Assembly (NCBI GenBank): GCA_019426215.1 | Contig: CM033391.1 | Location: forward strand, 14,806,708 to 14,870,707 | Reading direction: 5' to 3' | DNA from: Buddleja alternifolia | Lineage: Eukaryota > Streptophyta > Magnoliopsida > Lamiales > Scrophulariaceae | Length of the DNA: 64,000 nucleotides | Shown here: positions 1-11,725 of the stretch, piece by piece | Layout: every line of letters starts with the position of its first letter | Position numbering within the stretch: position 1 is the first letter of the stretch | Notes under the pieces: generated by a model | Told to the model about the DNA's origin: nothing | The model's database searches: none | What the model saw: only the letters and a program-made list of their open reading frames with translations | Program-made: the position numbers and the translations under genes

Positions 1-925
1 TTATTGCACGTTAGCTTTTAGCGTGTCAAACATATGATTGGAATTAAAACACACAACAACACAAAACACACTAACACTACACTCAAATAGAATACTTTCT
101 CTTACAACAAGAAGGGAGCTTGGAGAAGGAAGAGCTTGGAGAAGAGATTTTGGAGCAAGAAACGAGCAAGACAAAGAGAGCGACGATTCTACACGAATTC
201 ATCAATTCGTAATAAGGGAGATTTCTACTTCTAGATTATTTGTCTATGAATAATTCTATGATTTTAGTTGTTTTTCCAATTACGATTATGAACTAATTTA
301 CTTGAACTAAGGCCATGTGAATACCAATTTTATGAGTATATATATATGAATTGATTGTTCGTATTAATTCTAGTATTGCTTTGTGTATTGATTTTGTGTT
401 TTAATTCCAATCATATGTTTGATCACCATATGCTTGCTAATTAGCCTAGTTTATGATTCGAGAGAATATAAATTAGGGTTCAAAGAAATCATCACATCAT
501 CCGAAAAACATGAGGAATTGCTCCTAGAGATAGGTATAGATTTCCGGGTGCAGTTAGCCGGATTAATCCGGGGAAATTCTAAAACGTGAATGCTTGGCTA
601 ATGATTTGATTCTCAGATAGACATATTTAGAGAACCGTCACGTAGTCATAGGATTATTATGACCGAGAGATCGGGTATTAATTAATTAAGGTTTTTTCCA
701 CCAAAGCAATACTAGTCTAATAATTCAAATAATCACTCATATATATTAACGAGTAAGAACGGTTGAAGCATGTGCCTTAGTTGTTTTCTCACATAAGAAT
801 CTTAATCAATTTGTCAAGTATTGTTTTTACGTTTTCATTTTCAATTCATCATCTACTTTTGATCAAATTTTAATTACTTTTAATACAATCGCAGTTATTT
901 AATTTAAGTTCAATTGCTTTTAAAA
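1..925 (+). repeat. Athila-type LTR remnant, rearranged and truncated
   Basis: About 100-800 matches, in order, the reverse complement of the Athila-1 LTR at 58821-60176. Shared words include GCCATGTGAA, the TTGCTCCTAGA block, TTTCCGGGTGC, GTTAGCCGGATT and GCATGTGCCTTAG. Bases 1-27 also match the extreme 3' end of that LTR (CACGTTAGC, then AGCGTGTC). They are followed directly by LTR-internal sequence, so two LTR pieces are joined. LTR similarity fades after about 800, and Sirevirus gag leader begins near 925. No coding sequence is supported; the 71-codon reading frame at 38-253 lies in LTR sequence. The left boundary is outside the window. Confidence 0.7.
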
Positions 926-950
926 TCTAGTTGCTTTTAAAATTTTCGAT

Positions 951-3154
951 ATGGCATTTGCTAAAGTTCCCAAACTGACTGAGTCAAATTTTGACACATG
1001 GAAAGTCAAAGCATTTACATATCTCTGTTCATGTGATGATGACATGTGTGATATTATTTCAGATGGGCCACTCAAAATATATAAAGTTATCACAAGAGCG
1101 CCTGAGCCACGGAAGAAACTCCCAATGGCTACGTTGAGAAACCAAAACAAGAATGGTCTCCAGATGAGCGTCGAAGAGCTAATTTGGACAATGTTGGTCG
1201 TAACGCTCTATATACGGCTATTGGTGATAATGACAACTTATTCAACAAGATCAAGTCTTGCAAAACCACTAAAGAAATATGGGATAAGTTAGCTACAATT
1301 TGTGGTGGTTCAGCTCAGATCAAAGAAAACAAACTTTCCATTGCCAAGAAAAAGTTTAACGGATTTAAGATGCTACCCAATAAAACTTTAGAGCAATTAG
1401 ATATAAGATTTACAGCTCTAGTTACAGAACTTACATCGTTGGGAGTGGATTTGCAGAATTGAGAAATGGTGGTTAAGATCTTTAGAAGTTTACCAAGTAA
1501 ATTCTTAATGAAGACAACCGCTATGAGAGAATCAAATATGTTGGATCTCCTAACTCCAGAAGACGCCTTTTCAGAGCTCAAGGCACTTGAGTTCGAGTTG
1601 AATTCTGCTAGTGATGTTGTGAGTAGTCCGGTGATTGAATTTGGAGCGCTTATAGCATCAATCAAAGGCAAATCGGGGAATAAAGGAAAGAATTTAGATA
1701 TCAATGAAGAAGAGGAATTAGCTCTGCTGAATAGGTTCAGAAAGTTCTTGAGATATGAAAAGAAAGGAAAAGGTTTTAATAATCAAGGACAAAGTTCATA
1801 TTAAGCACCTTTTCCGATGCAACAACAGCTTCATGCGCCTCAGTATTCTATTCCTTCACCCCAAGCGCCTGTTCAGTACCAAGCGTCTACTTAAAATCTC
1901 CCAACTCCAGTGGTCTCAAAACCACACATTGCAAGGTTAACAAATGAACAAAAGATGAAACCTAATCTTTGTTACAATTGCAGGAAACCAGGGCACTACC
2001 AGGTAAACTGCCCTTACCCAAACGTATCCAAACCCTCAAGGCAGGATTACATGGATAGAAACCAATTCAGGAGCAACCTTCGTCAACAAGGTTTGCTAGC
2101 GGAATCAGAACCAGCATCCGCACCTGAAGATTTAGAATCATCAGAAGAAAGTAGCGATGATGATGAGCCATTAGATGACTCAGCGCTCATATCTCTCATG
2201 GTTAGAGATAATGAAGTGTCTCCTGAGGTAATCAATGAATTATCTATTCCTCTTTCTTATGATGAATTACTTGACAAAGTCAAAGAATACTACAATGAAT
2301 GTCAAGAAGCTGCCAAAATATATCAAAATGATCTCGCTATTATCTCATCACTCATAAGAGATAAAGTGACGCTCAAAGCAGAGTTGCGAGTTCAGCAACA
2401 ATGCATTGAGAAGAACCAATCGCTTGAAAGTGAAATCATTCAATTAAAAGGCGATCTTGATATAATAGTCAAGAGAAAAGCTGATTTGATTGCTAGACTT
2501 GCTAAATCAGAGCAACTCATCTCATCATTATCAAAAGCTTCTAGAAAGTTGGATAATGTGACTGAAGTAACTAGATTATTTGGTGAGAAGACCGGTTTAG
2601 GATGCGATAAACTCGGTAAACAATCCAATCAATCTAATGTTACGGCAAACAACAAAGGAAATGGTGTTATCTTTGTTGAAAAAGGTTCACAAGGTCAAAC
2701 TCAAAATGAACCCAGCGACAATGGTAAGAAGCCAAATGAGAAAGTCAAAGCTAACTCAAGCAAGGGTAAGGCTAAGGCAAATGATTCACAAAGACGGGTT
2801 TATCCAAACGCTCAAAAGGCTAAAGATAAGACTGACCACTGTAAATCAAGTGCTAAGCGTCCAGCACTAAAAGTGCAACCCAAGCCAGCGCCAAGGAAAT
2901 ACCAGCGTCAATATCCAAGACAGTCAAGATCATATTATCGATACTATGATGATTATGATTATGACTACCATTATAATCAAGGATATTATTATTATACACC
3001 CAAAAAGCACACACAACACGTTGTGAAACCCAAAAAGGCCAGTATTCCTACAATGAAGACTAGGCAAATATGGGTTCCTAAAGTTCTAATTCAAACTGAC
3101 AATGTTACTAATGTTAAAGGACCCAAGCAACAATGGGTACCTGAACAGAAATAG
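951..3154 (+). pseudogene. gag: Sirevirus gag (broken)
   Basis: The capsid/nucleocapsid protein starts at ATG 951 (MAFAKVPKLTESNFDTWKV), the usual start of copia Gag. The frame changes near 1130-1190. From 1184 one frame runs on with stops at 1460-1462 (TGA), 1802-1804 (TAA) and 1892-1894 (TAA). A CCHC zinc knuckle, CYNCRKPGHYQVNC, lies near 1970-2010. It is followed by an acidic stretch, a long predicted coiled coil (about 2240-2560) and a basic, Tyr-rich tail (YYRYYDDYDYDYHYNQGYYYY, near 2930-3000). The tail ends at the normal gag stop, TAG 3152-3154, which is matched in SIRE-B. The long coiled-coil/basic tail is typical of Sirevirus Gag. Confidence 0.9.
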
Positions 3155-3171
3155 AACTTCCCTTTTGATTA

Positions 3172-4977
3172 CAGGTACCTAGAGCTAGAGCCGATACATC
3201 TGTATGGTACTTTGATAGTGGATCGTTAAGGCACATGACTGGATCCAAAGATCTTCTGATCAACTATCAAGCTGCCAATGGTCCTCAGGTTGTATTTGGT
3301 GACAACTCCAAAGGTAAAACCAAAGGTATAGGTACTGTGCATAGGGGGAACATCATGATAAGTGATGTTTATTATGTTGAGGGTCTGAAGCACAATTTAT
3401 TAAGCATAAGTCAATTTTGTGATAAAGGCTTTGAAGTCATATTCTCAAGTGACTGTTGCTATATAAACTACGCTAAGACTAAGTCTACAAAATTGAAAGG
3501 AAAAAGAACTAACAACGTATATTTGGTAGATTGGGGTTCAACACTTGATAACAACCCAACATTTTTTGTTGCTAAAAATGAATCTAAAATGGGTTGGTTA
3601 TGGCATAGAAAAATGAATCACCTCAACTTCAAAACAATCTCTCAGCTTATAAGTCAAAATCTTGTAGAGGGATTACCAAATGGACCATTTCATAAGGATC
3701 GCCCTTGTGACGCTTGTCAAATGGGTAAACAAGTTAAATCATCGTTCAAGAGAAAACCTCATCTATCTACGTCTAGAATACTTGAACTACTTCACATGGA
3801 TTTGTTTGGACCTGTTCAAATGATCAGTGTAAGCGGTAAGAACTTTACTTTGGTGATAGTAGACGATTTCTCTTGATTTACTCGGGTGGAATTTCTTTCA
3901 TCCAAAGATGAAACATGTGACAAGTTAACAACGCTTATTCGGCAACTTCAAATATTGAAAAATCTTAAGATTGCAAGAATAAGAAGCGATCACGATACTG
4001 AGTTTACTAACAAGATTGTTGAGAAGTTTTGTGCAGAAAATGGAATATATCATGAGTATTCAGCTCCCAGAACTCCCCAACAAAATGGTGTTGCTGAACG
4101 CCGGAACCGAACGCTTAAGGAAGCCGCTAGGACTATGTTAGCAGAATCCAAGCTCGCTCCTAGGTTTTGGGCTGAAGCAATCAACACTGCCTGTTACACT
4201 CAAAACCGTTGCATGATCAACAAACAGCATGGGAAAACTCCATATGAATTGTGGAAGGGACGTAAGCCAAATGTTTCATATTTTCACGTCTTTGGTTCTA
4301 AGCGCTTTATTCATAATAATGGATCCCAAAGCCTAAAGACTTTTGATCCTAAAGTGGATGAGGGAATCTTTCTAGGCTACGCCAAGAATGGAAATAATTT
4401 TCGCATCCTCAATAAGATCAAATCGAAGATTGAGGAATCCATTCATGTTGTTTTTGATGATGCTAACCAAGAACTGAGTAAGGTTAATATAAATGATGTA
4501 GGAGTTGAAGATCTATGTCATCAAGCGTCTAAGATTACTATTGATGAAGATACTGACGACGATAATGAGATCTCAGGGCCACCTCCTAAGATTACTCGTG
4601 AAATTACTCTGGATAATCATGTAAGAAATGCTGATGATCATGAAGAGAGTGATCATCAAGAGCACACAAGGAATTGTGAACTTAGAGCGCCTACGCGAGA
4701 AGGTAGTCAAGCGTATGATCCTCAAGCGCCTGTTAAACCTCTTAACCCCTTCCAACCAGACAGACTATGGCTGCGTGATCATCTACCTGAGCAGATTATT
4801 GGAGATATTGAAGCACTTGTTAGGACTAGAGCCGCTACATTCAATGAGGCTATGTTCGCAACCTTTCTATCTCAAATGGAACCTAAGAAAGTGGATGAAG
4901 CGCTAAGCGACCGAAGCTGGATTGAAGCCATGCAAGAAGAGCTTAATCAGTTTGAACGAATAAGGTTTGGATGCTAG
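3172..4977 (+). pseudogene. pol: Sirevirus pol part 1: protease and integrase (broken)
   Basis: The protease active site reads WYFDSGSLRHMTG with catalytic Asp at 3214-3216. The frame can be followed back to a CAG-GTACC junction at 3172. The integrase zinc region (WHRKMNHLN ... CDACQMGK) is at about 3600-3735. The core has MDLFGPVQ, then SDHDTEF and QNGVAERRNR, which supply the D, D and E of the catalytic triad, followed by PYELWKGRKPN and GSKRF, standard for copia. One in-frame TGA (3874-3876) sits in the core where SIRE-B has Arg. A frameshift near 4960 ends the reading frame at 4977, just before RT. No function is expected. Confidence 0.9.
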
Positions 4978-6404
4978 TACCAAGGCCAACTCACCAAGGA
5001 GTTATTGGAACTAGATGGGTATATAGAAACAAGATGGATAAGAACGGCATTGTGATATGAAACAAAGCTAGACTCGTAGCTCAAGGATATTGCCAAGAGG
5101 AGGGTATTGACTTTGATGAGACATACGCTCCTATTGCTCGTCTTGAAGCAATCCGCATGTTTCTAGCGTATGCAGCGTTCAACAAGCTCATGGTGTATCA
5201 GATGGACGTGAAGAGTGCCTTCCTGAATGGTAAACTCCAAGAAGAAGTATATGTGGAGCAACCACCAAGATTCATCAACAATCATGGTAAGGGTATGGTT
5301 TACAAGCTAGACAAAGCACTTTATGGGCTTAAGCAAGCACCCCGAGCATGGTATGACACTCTCTCTATCTTTCTTATTGGTAAATGATTTTCAAAAGGCA
5401 GCGTTGATACAACGTTATTCAAAATTACCAATAACGAAGATATTCTCTTAGTCCAAATTTATGTTGATGATATTATATTTGGTTCTACTAACAAACGTCT
5501 GTGTGAGAAATTTTCGAAAATGATGCAAGAATAATTTGAAATGAGCATGATGGGTGAATTAACTTTATTCTTAGGATTACAAGTTAAACAACTCCCTAAT
5601 GGAATATTTATTAACCAAGTTAAATATACAAGAGATATTAAGAAATTTGGTATGGAAAATGCATCATGTTCAAAAATTCCAATGAGCCAAACGCTTAAGC
5701 TAGATAAAGATGAAAGTGGAAAGAAAATTGATATCACTAATTATAGAGGTATCATCGGTTCACTTCTTTATCTTACTGCCAGTAGACCTGATATTATGTT
5801 TTCGGTATGCATGTGTGCAAGATTTCAAGCCGATCCTAAAGAGTCACACTTTATTACTGCCAAGAAGATCCTTAAATACCTTAAAGGCACACAGAATGTG
5901 GGCTTATGGTATCCTAGGGATTCTTCTTTTGAACTAATTGGTTACTCAGATGCAGATTTTGCAGGTTGCAAAATAGATCGTAAAAGCACTAGTGGTACTT
6001 GTCAATTTCTAGGTGATAGGTTAATTTCATGGCATAGCAAGAAACAACAATCCATAGCTACCTCTACAGCCGAAGTTGAATATGTAGCTGCAGGAAGTTG
6101 TTGTGCACAAGTATTATGGATGAGGCAACAACTTAGAGATTATGGAATAATCCTAGGTCCAACCCCCATCCATTATGATAACCAAAGCGCTCTAACCATG
6201 ACTCAAAACCCTGTTCTTCATTCCAGAACCAAACACATTGACATTAGATACCATTTTCTTCGTGACCACGTTCAAAAGAAAGATATCTCCATGCACTTCA
6301 TTGGAACTGACAAACAATTGGCAGATATCTTCACCAAAGCACTCAACGAACAACGTTTTCTCACTTTGAGAAGTGAATTAGGTATGATTGATTTAAATGC
6401 TTAA
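4971..6404 (+). pseudogene. pol: Sirevirus pol part 2: reverse transcriptase and RNase H (broken)
   Basis: From ATG 4971 the frame encodes the copia [18 protein letters not shown], then [46 protein letters not shown] and the catalytic YVDD at 5460-5471. RNase H follows with YSDADFAGCK, STAEVEYVAA and, at the end, LADIFTKAL, closing at TAA 6402-6404. Stops interrupt it at 5058-5060 (TGA for an expected CGA), 5385-5387 (TGA) and 5532-5534 (TAA). The last 288 codons (from 5541) are open. It shares strand and family with the env-like region downstream. Confidence 0.92.
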
Positions 6405-7239
6405 TCATTTTGCATCATCTTTTATTAGACATATAATTTAGGGGGAATCCACTTAATTTGTGTCTAAAAAGATTTTCCTAACTGGTACAAGATATCAAAT
6501 TTAGGGGGAACCTTAAAATTGTACTTGATCATAACTTCAAGTGTCAATGTTCAAAACTTTCAGATGCATGATCATCAACGCTCAGTATTACTTATGCATA
6601 AAATATTGGACGCTCAAATATAAAAGTCTTTTCAATCCTAAGCGTCTAATTTTCATATACCAACAAGTGGTATATCAGTTAAGCGTTGAATCAATTCCAA
6701 TCAACTCTTAATATAAATTTTTTTTCCTTACAAGCCATGCATAAAGTTTACAATTTTCTCTCGAAGTAGTAGGTAGACTCAAAAGTCTATTTTGTACTCT
6801 ACTCGCACGCTTCTATCACATCAAACTGGCGGGTAATCAAAAGTTTCTTTTTCAAAATGACGGTTCAGAAATAGCACGTGTTTGTGTACGTGTCAGTGTA
6901 TAAACAGGCGCGTGCGTTACACTCTGAAAATGCCAAACATTTTAAAAAATTTAACTCGGATGTCAAATCTTTATATATGAGAATTACCAAATGTAACTTC
7001 TCTCTATTACACAAAACTTGCGTCCGCAGTTAATGAATTTATGGTTGAGATTCAAAAGTTGTTACACGTGTCTAAATCCTATAGAAACTAGAGAACACAA
7101 GTTTCAAAAATTCTTTACTGTGTCATTTAAAATACATTCTCTGCAGAAAGACAATTCACTTTTACTCAAACATATCTGCAAAATTTATTCTCTCTCTCTC
7201 AAAGCAAAAGAAAATCTCAGTTCATCTCTTTCACTAAAA
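6405..7239 (+). other. Noncoding spacer between pol and env-like region with two internal PPT-like motifs
   Basis: No reading frame of note. Two purine-rich motifs, ATTTAGGGGGAATCC (6436-6450) and AATTTAGGGGGAACC (about 6498-6512), resemble the polypurine tract that precedes the 3' LTR (AAAAAGGGGGAAATTG). The same two motifs recur at the matching place in SIRE-B (about 29731-29746 and 29800-29816). Repeated PPT-like motifs are a reported Sirevirus trait. The CT-rich stretch just before 7240 resembles a leader. Confidence 0.6.
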
Positions 7240-10200
7240 ATGGCACCAAAGAAATCTTCGTCTGCTTCTGTCGAACTTACCATCAAGGTTATTGAAGGCC
7301 TTGTTGTCGACTGGAAATTCCTCTATGAACAACCTCAGATCAATCTAACAAACATGGTTGTCAAAGCTGGGCTTAAACCGTTCTTGACCCAATACTCCTA
7401 TCTGTTTCTGAATGAAGTCGACACGTTCTGGAAAACTGCTAAACTTTTAGAGGACAAGAAGTCTATCTTTTGTCTAATTCCCTTATCCAAGAAGGAGTCT
7501 CCCAAGGAATTTATTCTGTCTGATGCCTCCATTGCCAAGAACTTCAATCTTCCACATGAGGGTGAGGCATTGGATTGTGTTACTTTAAAACAAATCAAGG
7601 ACGCATGGACAACCATGAGTGCGTACGACGATGTACCCTACACTCAGTACTTTGAAAAGAAAGACCTGGTATCCAAATACCGATTGCTGGCTGATTTCTG
7701 CAGCAAGATCATAGAATGCCGAGTGGGAACCTTTGATAAGGTAAACCCAGTACAATTTCAGATGATGACTGCTATACTCCTCAACATCAAGATCAACTGG
7801 AGTGAGTACATTTTTGGAAGGTTTCGGGACTGTCTAAGCGCCTCGAATAAACCTTATGGGCTTGTTCTAAGTGACCTACTCTACAAATCACAGTGCGTCT
7901 ACTCTTCTGGTCTCCCATTGAATAAGACCAAGTTGCTGGGAAGAAGGATTCTGAATAATATTTTTAATCCTCCCAAGATTGGTGGTGCTGCTAAACCACT
8001 ATCTGAGCGTCTGGAAGTACGTCAAGCGTCCGATGAGGAAGCGGAGTGTCCAGTGTCAAAAGAAGCTGTGAAGCGTCCGACTGTTACCAAGAAGAGGGCT
8101 CCAAGAAAGCCTAAGGTACAAGCTGTTCCTGCTCCTCAGAAAGATGACGAGGAAACTGATGAGGATGCACAAGACAAGTTATCTCTAAAGCGGAGGAAGC
8201 TGGAAGGAATCATCAAACAAATCGAATTTGATGAACCAGCTGCTGCTCCTCCTGCTCAAGCGCTTAAGCTCGTTGAAGGAGTCAACGTGAAGAAAATATT
8301 CAAGCGCTCCAGGACAAGCAAGCGTCGGGCTGCTCCTATTCCTGAAGAGCCTGAGACTGTTGAGCCAAACGCTCAAGTCACTATTGAGCCAAGCGCTCAA
8401 GTTTCTGCTGAGCCAAGAGCTCAAAGTATTGCTCTTGAGACAAGTTCTCAGGGTAAGTTTATTTCTTCCCACAACATTTCTATTCCTACATCTGTAGAAG
8501 ATCCTGCTCTTATAGAGGATAGTTCTTTTGTTACAGCTATAGTTCCAGCCGCCGCTGAAGCATCAACAGATGTCCTCCTAGATGTTGAGATGACAGAAGT
8601 TGTGGCTATCGCTAAAGATGTTGCCGCAGAGGTTGCTGCAACTGACGCTAAAGAACCTGCTACTAAAGAGGTTCAAACATCAATTCCTATTCAGGCGATA
8701 ACAGAGGCACGCTCAGAAGGTCAGAGCGTTGCTGAAGACGTTTTAGCGCCGAGGCACTTCTTTCAACTGGACCCGCTGAAGACGATTGATCATTAGATCA
8801 ACTACATGTCTCCAGCACTCGAAGAAGATTTCATTCCTGCAGGATACAATGAAGAAAGATACATTGCTGCTGAGAATGAAATTGCCCAGTTGATTGAAGA
8901 CGACAATAAAATCAGGGATATCGTGTTCAACACGGAGTTGACAAAAATTGAGCGAAAGTTCTATAGAGCCATTGAACTTGGAAAAACCCCTGGTCAAATA
9001 CGTCCTCTCTTATACTTCAACAAGATAGACAAGGAGGACGGACTCCTAGATGTGATGTGGATTTGGCATATTATCTCGATTATGGCCACAGCAGGAGTAT
9101 AGGCTTCGCCCTAAGAGATTACAACATTCGGGTGTATGAGCCTCTTCATCCTAGCTTTCTCAATCCATCTGAAGCAGTATTGAACAGAGAAGGCTACACA
9201 CACTTTCCTCAGACTGCTAATAGTATTGAAAATCAACCCTCAGTTAACCCACTTCGCCTGTGGAAGAATAAAGCAGTTCATGCCGGTGAGCGTCTAGAAT
9301 CATTGACAGATTTAATTCAGACTGAAGCCGATGCATACTTTGACAACGTCTGGAACGCTAACTATCAGACTGATAGATATCGTTTTGAATCTATCAGAGA
9401 TATTCATCATGAAGGCATTCACGCTATGGTCAATGCTGGAACAGATTACTGCATGAATGAAGTCAACTGGGTTGAAGCGTATGTGGGCCATAAATACACA
9501 TTCTCAGAGTTAGTCCAAGCTCCCCATTTATTTGGCATAGGCATGCATGACAAGAAGCGTCAGTTTGCCAAGTATTGCCTGAAGAAGCTTCAACAGAGAG
9601 TTGGACCTGTTCTGAAGCTCCCACTTGTTAGACATCAAACTGAGCAGTGTTTGTGTCAAGTGCTTTACCGACTGTCCAATACTCCTCTACTCTTCAACGC
9701 TCAAACATCTTCCAGTGGTACCTCTTCTGTATCATGCTTGAATTTTGCTCCGAGCCACTACGAGGATAACTTCAATATGATGGTGAAGATTATGACTCCA
9801 TTGTCTCTGTTCAACAAAATCTTCACTGCAAATCTCCGACAATGGAACGGCTCTGTAATCAACTCTTTCTGAGGATATCCTTTGCTCCCTTCTCTCTGCA
9901 CAGAGGCACTCAATCATTATGAGTTTGTCCTCTCACTTCTTGAAAGAAATCAAGGACTCGCTCAAGCGCTCTATCCATACTTAGAAGAGTACTACGCTGC
10001 TTATATGCCTGAGGCTCAGCGTCTCCAATCTCTTCCTTCTAACTACTTGATTGGATTTTCCAGAGATTACTGCCCAGATTCAATCTTTTCCATCTGTCAA
10101 GCGCCGTTCAAACTCTTTCCGCATCATGTGCTGGATATCATTGGTCCAATGCACATCAGGGCCATTGATAGTCCCCTCCGCACATTCATTTCCGGAACTT

Positions 10201-11386
10201 GTGTGACTAGAACCAGACTTGATGAACTTTTGGAAGATGCGTCCACCTCCTATGCCGATTTAGCAAATTGGAACTTCCAATTCGATGACTTTCGTCAACC
10301 TGAGTCAATGCTTGAGAAAGCGCCTGCTAAGTCAGTTGAAGCGTTCACATCGGAAGTCACCAATTTTCCAGCGCCTGCTGAAGAACCCGTTCAAGCGTCT
10401 CCACCAGAGGATATTCCTGACACTTCTGAACCAGTTGCTGATGATATTGCTGAGGATCTTTCTCTTGACATACGAGGTACTGTCTTTGATCCTGCATATC
10501 AAGTTCTTATTGACTCTCTCAAACACTCATCAAGGTTCAAGCAACCGGCTCCTCAAGCGGATCAATCAGATGAGAGTCAATCCTTCGGTCCTTTGCTCAA
10601 ATCCGTTTTGGAGAATATCAGTGCCCATGCTGCTCAGAACGAAGAATCCCTTCACTGGATTAAGGATGATTTGGCAAAGATTGAGACTTATGTTATGAGC
10701 ACTCAGATTGCTCATATGCGTAGTTCAACTCAAGCGGCTGTTGGTGAGTGCAAACAAGATTTTCAAGAAATGCAACCCAACTTGCCATGAGAGAAGAGCT
10801 TGAAAAGCTTCTCGAAACCCTTGAGACTTCTCTGAATGATGCTACCAGCGCTAAGCTCCTTGCCCTGCAGGAATGTTTCGACAAGCGTCTGGATGACATC
10901 ACAGATTCTATGTCTCAGATTGCTCATCAGGTCAGTCTACTCACAGATCACTTTCTGAAGTCTGATGATGGCTATAAGGGGGAAGAGAAGAAGAAAGGAG
11001 AAAAGAGGAAAATGTCGAGTTCAAGAGCTCAAGAACCCACGCCTCTCAAGCGTCAAGTTCTAACCTATCCTTCAGCGCTAAGTCTCTCATCCTGGATAAC
11101 CAATTTACAAGTAAGTGACTCTGGAGCGCCTAGTAGAACACTAAGGGAACCTCCAAGAGCACTATATCCAAATCTACCAATACCTACAAGAGCAATGTTA
11201 GAACAGTTCGACATCCCTCTTCAAAGAACATCCATTCTAGAACCTTCAGATCCTAAAATTTTAGCTAAAGAGAGGCAGATGTCTGAATTTGTCCGAACTT
11301 TCAGAATTTGTCTAAGGTATATTGGTATCGATCCAACGGATTGGGACAAACATTTTACCGCTTTCAAGAAGAGACAACAAGAATAA
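7240..11386 (+). pseudogene. Sirevirus env-like region (broken)
   Basis: This is the extra coding region that Sireviruses carry after pol; its role is unknown. ATG 7240 follows AAAA and gives MAPKKSSSASVEL, paralleling MAPKFSKSTAGKSSK in SIRE-B. The first 520 codons are open to a stop at 8794-8796. The N-terminal domain (7240-7990) is globular and aligns well with SIRE-B. Next is a low-complexity, Lys/Glu/Ala-rich section with repeated AQV-EP-A motifs (about 8340-8440). Frames then follow at 8806-9102, 9057-9872, 9882-10790 and 10748-11386, so two stops and two frameshifts break it. The C-terminal part (10748 on) has a predicted coiled coil and a basic KKKGEKRK patch. Total is about 1,380 codons. 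I see no clear signal peptide or fusion peptide. Confidence 0.8.
8453..8536 (+). other. Candidate spliceosomal intron in SIRE-A env-like region (84 bp, phase 1)
   Basis: The donor context is CTCAGG then GTAAGTTTATTTC. The acceptor is TTCTTTTGTTACAG followed by CTATAG. Removing the 84 bp keeps the frame and creates a Gln-Ala junction. SIRE-B has a donor/acceptor pair at the equivalent place (27413-27491) with the same CAGG and CAG-CT borders and phase. Here the segment is a multiple of three without stops, so it can also be read through. This is prediction only. Confidence 0.45.
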
Positions 11387-11725
11387 AACAAGCTCATAAT
11401 CAACAAAGATCATGAAACGATGATGACCTTGGAAGACAATCCGACTGAAGCTATCCGAGCTGAAATGCCCAAGTGATACAAAGTTAGATCAAGTCATTAG
11501 AGCTTTTTTATTTGCATTATCTATATTCTTGTCTCTCATTTTTTTTAAGTTGTAAAAATGCTTGTAACTCTCGATATATATAAAATGCTTTTTTTCAGCT
11601 GAAACATCTCGTTGAAGCGTAACTAACTTTAACTAACTTATCTAATCAAAGCTAACTTTTATTTTGGCTCTCTAACTCTTGAACTATGAAAGAGTAAGTA
11701 TTGTCATCATCAAAAAGGGGGAAAT
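11387..11725 (+). other. 3' noncoding region and polypurine tract of SIRE-A
   Basis: AT-rich tail after the env-like stop. It ends in the polypurine tract AAAAAGGGGGAAATTG (about 11712-11727), directly abutting the LTR start TGTTAGG at 11726. This primes plus-strand synthesis in LTR elements. Confidence 0.75.

Noticed and set aside
7018..7239. Upstream start for the SIRE-A env-like ORF at 7018
   Set aside because: The frame is open upstream of ATG 7240, but SIRE-B starts at the equivalent of 7240 (MAPK) and the upstream codons are not conserved.
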